From CAZKMM01 sp964592965 (GTDB lineage: Bacteria; RBG-13-61-14; DRUE01), in contig CAZQJX010000003.1 of assembly GCA_964592965.1 (NCBI GenBank), positions 1-44,341 on the forward strand: DNA of 44,341 bases. The letters run 5' to 3'. Numbering within the stretch: the stretch's first letter is position 1; each line of letters begins with the position of its first letter. The notes under the pieces were generated by a model. It was not told the origin of the DNA. It saw only the letters and a list, made by a program, of their open reading frames with translations, and searched no databases. Made by a program: the position numbers and the translations under genes. Shown piece by piece: positions 16,684 to 24,587 of the stretch.

Positions 16684-18257
16684 ACTTTAAGTCTTACAGA
16701 TGGGGAAGATGGCGCTGGCAAGTGGCGGAAGAGTATTATGACATTTTTCCAGAAATTGCCTCTCTTTGTGCAAATATAGAAGAAGCAGAGCCCGCTCGGA
16801 TTATTTCCGCTAGGAGCAATGAAATTTGGCTGGAACTCAGAGCTGAACATAAAGGATTCTCAGAACCTCTCTGGGCACGGGTTATTGAGCATTCTCTACC
16901 TAATGCTTTCTTCTGGCGAAAGCCTCCTCTACAGAGCATTTTCAAAAAAAGCATAGCTATCTATGAAAAAATGACTTGTGTGCCTAAGCCTGTTGCTTAC
17001 GGATTTAAGATAAAAATGCCAAGAAGGGAGCGTGAGATATTTATTTTTGAATCGTTAAGTCATTACCGTTCCCTGCCTTTATATTTGAGGGAGAATTTTA
17101 TTCCTAAAGAGGTTGAGTTTCATCCATTGGAAAAAAGAAAGCGTCTTGCTGAAATTTTGGAACAATTTGAGAGGATATTAAAAGCAGGCATTATCCCCAA
17201 GCCTGATGCGGAGCTTGAGCAGGTCTTTTATAGAATAGAAAAAGAGAGATTTAATATAATTTTTTCTCAGCCTGAGTTTTTAAATTTATATTCTTTTGCG
17301 GGGAAAAAACAGGAGCAGGAGTTTTTAGCCTGGCTGGCTTTTCAGCTCAAGCCTTATCTATCCCGAACCTACTGGATGAGATTTTTTCGCATTTATTGTT
17401 CAAAAAAAGAGCCTGCTGGCATTCATATCTCGCCTTTTTTAAAAGAGCTTTCTAATTTTTCCAAAAAGATTGCTCAAAAGCAGGTCAGAAAAGAAGAGGA
17501 GGCTATATGGAGGAAGAAGGAGCCGTATTTTTGGTTTGTTTGGCGGGGCTATAGGGTTTTTCTTTATCAGGTTATTGACCAGAATCAGGTAATAAAGATT
17601 TTACCTGAGCTAGGCTTTCTTTCTCGCAAAGGCTCGAAGATAAGGCTTAAGCTAAAAGGAAAAAGAGAGCCAGAGGAATGCGACCTGGTAGCAGTAGAAG
17701 AAGATAGAAGGCAGAAGCTTACAGCAAGAGATGCTTTTTTTCTTGCACCTTTTTTAAGAATTTATGGAATACCTTTTCAGACTCCGCTGATGGCGGTTGA
17801 GAGCCTTTCTGCCCAAAGCGGTTCCTATTTAATCTATGAGCCTCTTTCCTCTTCAGCAATGAGTTTGAGTGAATATCTGGCAAGGCTTTTAGCTGATGAG
17901 CTTTCTGGCAAAAGCTGGGATAGAAGATTTCTACTTCGTCTGGCGCATTTTTTAATTGAGGTTTTCAGGCTCGGATTGATTTTTCAAAAGCCAAGAGGAG
18001 ATGAGATTTGGGTAGAGGAGAGCGCCGAGGGAGAAAGATTTTATCTTTCTCATCTGGAGCGCATCAAAAAACTGAAGAAAATAAACATAGCTGAGCTTAA
18101 AAGGGCGCTTTTTGAGCTTTTAGGCTCTTTGCTTTTACCGGAATCAGATGCTTTTTTGGTTTTAGAGGAATTTATCAGGCATTTTGAAGGATTTAAGGAA
18201 AGGCGAAAAGAGCTTCTTTTTGAATTTCAGATTTATTTTCGGGAGATAAGCAGGTGA
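16680..18257 (+). CDS. Tandem degenerate LPS-kinase-like (WaaP/InaA-type) protein
   Basis: The 525-residue protein is not a clear match to a named family. Each half resembles the lipopolysaccharide-kinase fold. In the first half, FKKSIAIYEKMTCVPKPVAYGFK followed by EIFIFESLS mimics the N-lobe stretch leading to 'P-P-L-A'. In the second half, ARDAFFLAPFLRIYGIPFQTP and SYLIYEPL repeat that pattern, followed by the helix LLRLAHFLIEVFRLGL. Where active members have an HRD-like loop and a catalytic Asp on the next strand, this protein has GIIPKPDAE and GLIFQKPRGDEIWVE, then FYLSHLERI. Both halves therefore look catalytically dead, though the assignment is by eye. It is coupled at both ends to GT9 and GT4 genes, so a structural or regulatory role in surface-glycan assembly is likely. 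Confidence 0.6.
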   Translation: MNFKSYRWGRWRWQVAEEYYDIFPEIASLCANIEEAEPARIISARSNEIWLELRAEHKGFSEPLWARVIEHSLPNAFFWRKPPLQSIFKKSIAIYEKMTCVPKPVAYGFKIKMPRREREIFIFESLSHYRSLPLYLRENFIPKEVEFHPLEKRKRLAEILEQFERILKAGIIPKPDAELEQVFYRIEKERFNIIFSQPEFLNLYSFAGKKQEQEFLAWLAFQLKPYLSRTYWMRFFRIYCSKKEPAGIHISPFLKELSNFSKKIAQKQVRKEEEAIWRKKEPYFWFVWRGYRVFLYQVIDQNQVIKILPELGFLSRKGSKIRLKLKGKREPEECDLVAVEEDRRQKLTARDAFFLAPFLRIYGIPFQTPLMAVESLSAQSGSYLIYEPLSSSAMSLSEYLARLLADELSGKSWDRRFLLRLAHFLIEVFRLGLIFQKPRGDEIWVEESAEGERFYLSHLERIKKLKKINIAELKRALFELLGSLLLPESDAFLVLEEFIRHFEGFKERRKELLFEFQIYFREISR

Positions 18258-19393
18258 TGGAAAAGATTAAGGTATTAATTTACGCACCTATCCGCTGGCT
18301 GAATGCAGAGTGTGCTTATATCCTCTCGCTGGTGCCTGGGCTTATGGAGAGAGGAATGGAAATAGTAATTATGGCGAGCCCTGGCAATCCTATTCTTGAG
18401 GAAGCAAAAAAGCTCGGCATAAGGGTTGAGGGGCGATTTGACCTGCTCACACTTAATCCCATCAAACTATCAAAAACCCTTCCTTTACTTAAAAGGTGGC
18501 TGGAACAAGAGCGGTTTGATATCATTGATGTTCATCGCTCCGAAGGATTTGCCCTTATCGCCAGATTAGTGAATAAGCTAAATCCTAAACCTTGTTTGGT
18601 TCGCACTCGTCAGGATATGCGTCCTGCCCGCTCCGACCCAATTAATCGCCGAACCTATCATCAGGCTGACCTTATCATAACTTCCAATCAACTTTTAGCA
18701 GAGGATTTAAAAGCTCGGCTTAAACTTCCAGATGAAAAATTAGCAGTGATTTACTTTGGCATTGACCCAGAAGAATTTAAGCCGACCAAATCAAAAAAGG
18801 ATGCTCAGGCAGAATTCGGAATAGACCCCAATTGGCGCCTGATAGGTCTTTCTGCACGGCTTGCGCCAGTTAAGGGTCATAAATATTTTCTTGAATGCGC
18901 AGAGATTATTTCGGAGCGAGTTTCTGAGGCTCGTTTTTTGGTTTCTTATCGGATTATTGAGCCTGAGAGTGATTTTTTATCTTTGCTGGAAAAAAGCCCG
19001 ATTAAAGATAAATTCTTACTTTTCGGTCCCTGCCAGGAGCGTGCGGATTTACTTAATCTCTGCGAGGTGGGAGTTTTAAGCTCAGTGGGAAGTGAAGCTA
19101 GCAGTAGAGCCTGTCTGGAATGGATGGCTTTAAAAAAGCCAGTGGTTGCCAGCAGGGTGGGGGTGCTTCCTGAGCTAATTATTCCTGCTGAAACAGGATA
19201 CTTGGTAATGCCAAGAGATAGCAAGGCAATGGCAGAGGCAATTTTAAAATTGCTTTCTCACCCTGAGCGTGCTCGGGAAATGGGAGAGCAGGGATATAAG
19301 AGGGTGGTTGAAAATTTCACCAAAAAGAAAATGATTGACCAGACCTATCAATACTTTTCTGAGCTGGTGAAAAGGGCTAGAGGAGGTCTTTAA
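18257..19393 (+). CDS. GT4 family glycosyltransferase
   Basis: This protein of 378 residues is a GT-B fold retaining glycosyltransferase of family 4. It shows the nucleotide-sugar site segment GLSARLAPVKGHKYFLECA and the family EX7E motif in GSEASSRACLEWMA, followed by KPVVASRVGVLPELI. The N-terminal Rossmann domain contains IIDVHRSEGFALIARL. The ATG at 18257 overlaps the previous stop (TGATG), indicating coupling. It probably adds a hexose to the LPS core or another surface glycan made by the same cluster. The 3' end overlaps the convergent sirtuin gene by 17 bp. Donor and acceptor cannot be told from the sequence. Confidence 0.9.
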   Translation: MEKIKVLIYAPIRWLNAECAYILSLVPGLMERGMEIVIMASPGNPILEEAKKLGIRVEGRFDLLTLNPIKLSKTLPLLKRWLEQERFDIIDVHRSEGFALIARLVNKLNPKPCLVRTRQDMRPARSDPINRRTYHQADLIITSNQLLAEDLKARLKLPDEKLAVIYFGIDPEEFKPTKSKKDAQAEFGIDPNWRLIGLSARLAPVKGHKYFLECAEIISERVSEARFLVSYRIIEPESDFLSLLEKSPIKDKFLLFGPCQERADLLNLCEVGVLSSVGSEASSRACLEWMALKKPVVASRVGVLPELIIPAETGYLVMPRDSKAMAEAILKLLSHPERAREMGEQGYKRVVENFTKKKMIDQTYQYFSELVKRARGGL

Positions 19394-20180
19394 CCAAATC
19401 AACCAGTTTGGGCATTGCTTTTGCTGCTGTTTCTGAAAGATAAACATCAGTAATTGAAGAATAGTAATTATCAGTTGGATTAATTTCAATTATTTTAGCT
19501 TTGTTCTCATAAGCCTGATAAGGAAGGGCAGCAGCAGGATACACCACGCCTGAGGTTCCCAGAACCAGCATCAGGTCACAGCTACTTGCTGCCTGAAAAG
19601 CCTCAGGCAGTTGCTGGACAGGCTCACCAAACATCACCACATCCGGACGAGTATAACTCTGACAATAGGGACAGTGAGGGAGAATCTCTAAGAGTTTTTG
19701 AGGAGCTGGTCTGGGGTCTTCTTCAAGTATTTTTCTGGTTCGGGCAAGAAGCTCTTTTTTGTTAAGCTGTTGCTTTCTACCACAGCTTAAACAGCGGGCA
19801 CGAAAAAGGTTGCCGTGAACTTCTATTACATTTGAGCTTCCCGCCTCTTGATGGAGATTGTCTATGTTTTGAGTAATAACGACCTTTAACAATCCCAAAT
19901 CCTCAAGCTCCTTAAGACCAATATGCCCTGGATTGGGTTTGGCCTGCTCAAATATCTCTACTGTTTTAAGGAGAAAATCACGAATCACCTCAGGTCGCTG
20001 GCTAAGAGTGGCAATAAGCCCGCCAGTGGTGCCCACTTCATCAGGGTCAAACTGGTCCCAGATTCCACCTGGGTCACGGAAAGTTGGGATACCGCTTTCT
20101 GCACTTATTCCCGCACCTGTAAAAGCAACAATATGCCTGCTTTCCGCAATTAACTTTGCTGCTTTTTGAAAAGCATCCAT
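19377..20180 (-). CDS. cobB: Sir2 family NAD-dependent protein deacylase
   Basis: The sirtuin of 267 residues has the NAD-binding signature GAGISAESGIPTFRD, the TQNIDNLHQEAG segment, the catalytic His in EVHGNLF, and two zinc CxxC pairs (CLSC and CPYC). RPDVVMFGE and VLGTSGVVYPAAALP complete the set. Sirtuins remove acyl groups from lysines, consuming NAD and releasing O-acetyl-ADP-ribose. The ATG at 20180 is chosen because it starts just before the conserved fold; a GTG at 20204 is in frame but directly abuts a GGAG. It stands alone on the minus strand, convergent to the GT4 gene and divergent from the cNMP-binding gene. A macro-domain gene, whose family can act on O-acetyl-ADP-ribose, lies 3.8 kb away. 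Confidence 0.93.
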   Translation of the reverse strand: MDAFQKAAKLIAESRHIVAFTGAGISAESGIPTFRDPGGIWDQFDPDEVGTTGGLIATLSQRPEVIRDFLLKTVEIFEQAKPNPGHIGLKELEDLGLLKVVITQNIDNLHQEAGSSNVIEVHGNLFRARCLSCGRKQQLNKKELLARTRKILEEDPRPAPQKLLEILPHCPYCQSYTRPDVVMFGEPVQQLPEAFQAASSCDLMLVLGTSGVVYPAAALPYQAYENKAKIIEINPTDNYYSSITDVYLSETAAKAMPKLVDLVKDLL

Positions 20181-20254
20181 AATCTTGAAATAAGAAATTA
20201 CCACTCCTTTTTTGCTCGGTCAAGTGAAGCCCTTGAGAAAAAAATTAATTCAAA

Positions 20255-20282
20255 TTGTAAAAGTTCATTTTCTTGTTAAAAT
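20255..20282 (+). promoter_or_regulatory. Predicted promoter of the cNMP-binding gene (leaderless layout)
   Basis: TTGTAA (20255-20260) and TAAAAT (20277-20282) are 16 bp apart. Only 8 nt separate the -10 from the ATG at 20291, and no Shine-Dalgarno is present, so transcription would start at or within two bases of the start codon. Confidence 0.5.
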
Positions 20283-20290
20283 ATAGTTTG

Positions 20291-20761
20291 ATGAGCTTAG
20301 ACCTTGAGTTACTTCGCAAGACCGACCTCTTCCGTGGTCTGAACAAAGATGAGCTCGGAAAAATTACAGGTATATCTGCCAAAGAAAGCTACAGACAAAA
20401 TGAGCAGATTTTTGCTGAAGGAGAGAGAGGCGATAAGTTTTATTTAATCCTCAACGGTGAGGTAAGAATCAGCAAGATTATTGACGGTGTGGGAGAGGAA
20501 GCACTTAAGGTTTTAAAAAAAGGGGAATATTTTGGAGAGATGAGCCTGATTGATGATGAGCCAAGAAGCGCCTATGCTATTGCCAACACGGATGTTGACC
20601 TTATGGTCATTGACCGAAAGGATTTTGAAAAGCTTTTAAGTGAAGACAAAGAGCTTGCATATAAACTGCTCTGGAGCTTTGTCAGAACCCTTTCGCAGAG
20701 ACTGCGTGAGACAAATGAGAAAATCAAGTCCTTTTTCGCTATGACTGGACCTTTTAAATAA
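20291..20761 (+). CDS. Stand-alone cyclic-nucleotide-binding domain protein
   Basis: This protein of 156 residues is a single CRP-type cyclic-nucleotide-binding domain. It shows LFRGLNKDELGKITG, GERGDKFYLILNGEV and the phosphate-binding cassette GEMSLIDDEPRSAYAIA, where Glu and the PRSA arginine would contact cNMP. A C-terminal helix (FVRTLSQRLRETNEKIKS) follows, but there is no DNA-binding or enzymatic domain. The same domain, including that helix, forms the C-terminal half of the protein at 34106-35083, so they are paralogues. It lies just before the ChlI-like gene on the same strand (42-bp gap with its own ribosome-binding site) and could be co-transcribed. It may act by binding a partner. 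Confidence 0.87.
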   Translation: MSLDLELLRKTDLFRGLNKDELGKITGISAKESYRQNEQIFAEGERGDKFYLILNGEVRISKIIDGVGEEALKVLKKGEYFGEMSLIDDEPRSAYAIANTDVDLMVIDRKDFEKLLSEDKELAYKLLWSFVRTLSQRLRETNEKIKSFFAMTGPFK

Positions 20762-20803
20762 GCTCAATGGCAAGTTCTCAAATCAAATCTAAGGAGTGAG
20801 AAA

Positions 20804-21859
20804 ATGAAGGAATGGAAGGTTTTTCCTTTTAGTGCCATTGTTGGTCAGGATAAGATGAAGCTGGCGCTTATTTTAAATGCCATTAATCCAAAGCTAGGTG
20901 GTGTTTTAATTAGAGGAGAAAAAGGCACTGCCAAAAGCACGGCGGTGCGGGCGCTGGCATCGCTTTTGCCAGAGATAGAGGTTGTAAAAGGATGTAGGTT
21001 CCGTTGCGACCCGTCTATACCTTCAAAGCTCTGCCCTGAGTGTCAGGAAAAGTTGGAAAAAGAGGGCAGGCTTGAAACTGAAAAAGTTAAAATGCGGGTG
21101 GTGGACCTTCCGATAAATGCTACTGAAGACAGAGTGGTGGGAACTCTTGACTTAGAGCACGCTTTAAAAGAAGGTGAGAAAAAATTTGAGCCAGGTGTGC
21201 TTGCTGAAGCGAACAGAGGCATACTTTATGTGGATGAGGTAAATCTTCTTGATGACCACATTGTTGATGTGCTTTTGGATTCAGCAGCTATGGGGGTTAA
21301 TACAGTGGAACGTGAAGGTGTGAGCTATACGCATCCTGCGGAGTTTATTTTGGTGGGAACAATGAACCCTGAAGAAGGAGAGCTCCGTCCTCAGCTTCTT
21401 GACCGCTTTGGATTATGTGTGAACATTCAAACCCTTCGTGACCCAGACCAGCGGGTGGAGATTATCAGGCGCTGGTCTGAATATGAGGAAGACCCAGAAA
21501 AATTCATAGAAAAATGGAAAGAAGAAGATGAAAAGCTCAGCCAGAGAATAACCGAAGCTAAAAAAATACTTCCTGAAGTGGAGATTTCTCGGGAGATGCT
21601 TTTTAGAATTGCCAATATATCCATTGCTTTAGGAGTGGATGGTCATCGCTCAGATCTGGTGCTGATGAAAGCAGCCAAAACCCGAGCAGCCTTTTTCGGA
21701 AGAAAAGAGGTGGTTGAAGAAGACATTAACGAATGCATAGAGCTTGCCTTTACCCACAGAATGAGAAGAAAGCCGTTTGAGGATATGGTGCTTGATACTA
21801 AAAAAATAGAGGAGATGATTAATCGCCAGATTTCTGAAAGAGCAGGGAGCAGGTATTGA
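20804..21859 (+). CDS. Magnesium-chelatase subunit I-like AAA+ ATPase
   Basis: The 351-residue protein is an AAA+ ATPase of the BchI/ChlI branch. Walker A is GEKGTAKSTAV, Walker B is GILYVDEVNLLDD, sensor 1 is LVGTMNPEEGE, and the Arg-finger region is in PQLLDRFGL. An insertion with four cysteines (CRFRC, then CPEC), typical of the chelatase and cobaltochelatase group, lies near residues 65-85. These ATPases form hexamers that work with a VWA-bearing D subunit to drive metal insertion. The next gene, overlapping by one base, encodes such a subunit with its own AAA+ domain. No H or CobN catalytic subunit is in the window. A good ribosome-binding site (AAGGAGTGAG) precedes the ATG. Confidence 0.9.
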   Translation: MKEWKVFPFSAIVGQDKMKLALILNAINPKLGGVLIRGEKGTAKSTAVRALASLLPEIEVVKGCRFRCDPSIPSKLCPECQEKLEKEGRLETEKVKMRVVDLPINATEDRVVGTLDLEHALKEGEKKFEPGVLAEANRGILYVDEVNLLDDHIVDVLLDSAAMGVNTVEREGVSYTHPAEFILVGTMNPEEGELRPQLLDRFGLCVNIQTLRDPDQRVEIIRRWSEYEEDPEKFIEKWKEEDEKLSQRITEAKKILPEVEISREMLFRIANISIALGVDGHRSDLVLMKAAKTRAAFFGRKEVVEEDINECIELAFTHRMRRKPFEDMVLDTKKIEEMINRQISERAGSRY

Positions 21860-23937
21860 TGAAAAACAAAAAATACCGACCGCCTGTTTTCCCTTTTACT
21901 GCTTTGGTCGGGCAGGATTTATTAAAAACCGCTTTAATTCTCAATGCTATTAATCCCAATCTTTGCGGTGTGCTCATTCGTGGTGATAAAGGCACAGCAA
22001 AGAGCACAGCGGTGCGGGCGCTGGCTAATTTACTTCCTGAGATAGAAGAGGTTGAAAATTGTCCTTTTCACTGCCACCCTTATGACCCGCTTCGGATGTG
22101 CGAAAGTTGCAGGGAGCGCTTTGAGAAAGGAGAGAAACTTCCTATTGTGAAAACCAAAGTTCGAGTGGTTGACCTGCCTCTTAATACAACTGAAGACCGC
22201 TTGGTGGGAAGTATTGATTTTGAATATGCCATAAAAACAGGAGAAAAGCGCTTCCAACCTGGAATATTGGCAGAGGCAAATCGTGGGATTATTTACATTG
22301 ATGAGGTCAATCTTCTTGAAGACCATCTAGTAGATATCCTTCTTGATACCGCGGTGAGCGGTGTGAATGTTGTGGAAAGGGAAGGGATTAGCTTTACTCA
22401 TCCTAGCAGATACATTCTTATTGCCACGATGAACCCTGAAGAAGGAGATATTCGCCCCCAATTTCTGGACAGGTTTGGGCTTTGCGTTTCAGTGACTGGT
22501 TTAGATGACCCATATTTACGAATGGAAGTGGCTTTGCGCAGAGAGGAGTTTGACCAAGACCCAGAAGGGTTTATCCGTAAATGGAAGCCAAAAGAAGATG
22601 AGCTCAGGGAGCGGATTTTAAAAGCCCGCTTTTTATTGCCTCAAGTATCTATTACTGAGGAGCAGAGAAAGCAGATTGCCTGGATTGGTATGATGAATAT
22701 GGTAAGCGGTCATCGGGCAGATATTTTAATTGAAAAAACTGCTCGAACCATTGCTGCTTGGAGAGGCAGGAAAGAGGTTTTTGAAGATGATATCAGGCTG
22801 GCAAGTGAGCTGGTTTTATTGCACCGGAGAAGAGAGGTTGATGAGCTCAAGCCTCAAAGGCATCCGCAGGCAATTCAGGAGAATCAGCGAGGGGAAGAAT
22901 TAAGGGAGCAAAAAGAACTGCGTGAAAAAGAAGCATCTTCTGAACAAGGCTCGGGCACTGCTCCTCAGGAAGGTGTGGGAAGGCAAAGCCCAACCGAGCG
23001 TCCGCCCCAGCCCCATCCTGGCAATGCGGATACCTTTTCGGGCAGGGGAATGGAGATAGCCCATGAGCAAGTGTTTAAAATTGGCAAGCCTGTTCAAATC
23101 AGCACCAAAGAGATAAAATTTGCCCGTGATACGCTCAAGCGCAATCAAAGCGGTCGCAGGGTAATGACCCGCACATCTAATCGCACAGGTAGATATGTAC
23201 GGGCAACAACCGAGCGGTTAAACAATGACCTTGCTTTTGATGCCACCTTGCGGGCAGCAGCTCCTTATCAAAAGCATCGTCCTAAAACACATCTTGCCAT
23301 TAATATCAAAGACCAAGATATTCGGGAAAAGGTGCGAATGAAAAAAACTTCTAACCTCCTGCTTTTTGTTGTAGATGCATCTGGCTCAATGGGCACTAAA
23401 TTAATGGCAGAAACCAAAGGCGCTATTTTTGCCCTTTTGCTTGAGGCATATCAAAAGCGTGATAAGGTGGGATTGATTGCCTTTAGGGGAATGAAAGCAG
23501 ATGTTCTTCTTCCCCCAACCAATTCCATAGAGCTTGCTAAAAAGCTTTTGGAAGAATTGCCCACAGGCGGAAAGACTCCTCTTGGTCATGGTCTTCTGAC
23601 CGCCTATCAGGTTTTGAAGCGTGAGCTGGCTCGTGAGCCAGACCTTCTTCCTCTGTTGATTGTTGTTACTGATGGAAGAGCCAATGTCGGCTTGGATAAG
23701 AACAAATATTATGAAGGTCCGCAGTTTGGAGAAATTTATAGAGAAATTTATGAAATCTGCCGATTAATTCAAAAGGAACAAAGGGTGCGCTCACTAGTCA
23801 TTGATGCAGAGGAGAAGCGATTGGGAAGTTTTGGCAGAAGCAAAAAGCTGGCTCAGGCGCTTAATGCAAAATATTATGTTCTTGAGGAATTGGTAAGAGA
23901 AGAAATTCTCAAAACCATAGAAGATGAACTAAGATAG
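21859..23937 (+). CDS. Magnesium/cobalt chelatase-like AAA+ and VWA protein (ChlI-ChlD type)
   Basis: The protein of 692 residues joins a ChlI-like AAA+ domain (about 1-330) to a Pro/Gln/Glu-rich linker (about 335-400) and a C-terminal von Willebrand A domain (about 490-690). The ATPase part has GDKGTAKSTAV, GIIYIDEVNLLED and a four-cysteine insertion (CPFHC, then CESC). It closely resembles the preceding protein, so the two likely arose by duplication. The VWA domain keeps the MIDAS motif DASGSMG and later TDGRANVG. This is the layout of the D subunit of Mg- or Co-chelatase and of proteins annotated as putative cobaltochelatase. The ATG at 21859 overlaps the previous stop (TGATG). The metal and substrate are unknown because the catalytic subunit is absent here. 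Confidence 0.88.
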   Translation: MKNKKYRPPVFPFTALVGQDLLKTALILNAINPNLCGVLIRGDKGTAKSTAVRALANLLPEIEEVENCPFHCHPYDPLRMCESCRERFEKGEKLPIVKTKVRVVDLPLNTTEDRLVGSIDFEYAIKTGEKRFQPGILAEANRGIIYIDEVNLLEDHLVDILLDTAVSGVNVVEREGISFTHPSRYILIATMNPEEGDIRPQFLDRFGLCVSVTGLDDPYLRMEVALRREEFDQDPEGFIRKWKPKEDELRERILKARFLLPQVSITEEQRKQIAWIGMMNMVSGHRADILIEKTARTIAAWRGRKEVFEDDIRLASELVLLHRRREVDELKPQRHPQAIQENQRGEELREQKELREKEASSEQGSGTAPQEGVGRQSPTERPPQPHPGNADTFSGRGMEIAHEQVFKIGKPVQISTKEIKFARDTLKRNQSGRRVMTRTSNRTGRYVRATTERLNNDLAFDATLRAAAPYQKHRPKTHLAINIKDQDIREKVRMKKTSNLLLFVVDASGSMGTKLMAETKGAIFALLLEAYQKRDKVGLIAFRGMKADVLLPPTNSIELAKKLLEELPTGGKTPLGHGLLTAYQVLKRELAREPDLLPLLIVVTDGRANVGLDKNKYYEGPQFGEIYREIYEICRLIQKEQRVRSLVIDAEEKRLGSFGRSKKLAQALNAKYYVLEELVREEILKTIEDELR

Positions 23938-24008
23938 ATGCTTTCCAAAGACCTCTGCTTCCTTATATTAACCAGTTTTAGAATAATAAAACCAAAAGGA
24001 GGGAATTA

Positions 24009-24515
24009 ATGAAGGTTGTGGTTGAAAAGAAGAGCCTTTTGGAGCTGGATGTAGATGCTATTGTTAATCCTGCTAATTCTCAAGGGAGAATGGGCGGTGG
24101 GGTGGCAGGAGCAATTAAAAAAGTAGGCGGAGCACAGATTGAAAAGGAGGCAATGGCTCAGGCGCCCATTGCTATTGGAGAGGCGGTTTTAACCAGTGCG
24201 GGCAAATTGCCCTGCAAATATGTAATCCATGCGCCCACAATGGAGAAACCTGCGCAAAAGACCAGTGCGGAAAATGTCTTTCGGGCAACAACCGCTGTGC
24301 TTAAACTGGCTAAAAAGAAAGGAATAAAAAGCCTTGCCTTTCCCGGTATGGGAACAGGGGTAGGAAAAGTTCCGCCAAAGGATTCTGCTAAAGCTATGGT
24401 TGAAGCAATTAAAAATTTTGCTGATAAAAGCATAGAACTTATATATCTTGTGGATTTAAACGATGAAATGGTTGACGCTTTTAGACAAGCAGTAAAAGAA
24501 ATATTGGAAAAATAA
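24009..24515 (+). CDS. Macro domain protein (ADP-ribose binding/hydrolase family)
   Basis: This 168-residue protein is a single macro domain. It shows DAIVNPANSQGRMGGGVAGAI at the ADP-ribose site, and the second ligand loop AFPGMGTGVGKVPP. The segment SAGKLPCKYVIHAPTM resembles the archaeal Af1521 subgroup. Such proteins bind ADP-ribose and often hydrolyse ADP-ribosyl or O-acetyl-ADP-ribose esters. It has a strong ribosome-binding site (AAAAGGAGGGAATT). It stands between the chelatase-like pair and the potassium transporter, with 71-72 bp on either side, so it may be a separate unit. Binding is well supported; catalytic activity is not established from sequence. Confidence 0.92.
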   Translation: MKVVVEKKSLLELDVDAIVNPANSQGRMGGGVAGAIKKVGGAQIEKEAMAQAPIAIGEAVLTSAGKLPCKYVIHAPTMEKPAQKTSAENVFRATTAVLKLAKKKGIKSLAFPGMGTGVGKVPPKDSAKAMVEAIKNFADKSIELIYLVDLNDEMVDAFRQAVKEILEK

Positions 24516-24587
24516 TACCCAAATCCTTCCGAAAAGATTTTTGCTTTGACAGCAGAGCTAAAACTGATTAGCCTATTTTGAGTAAAA

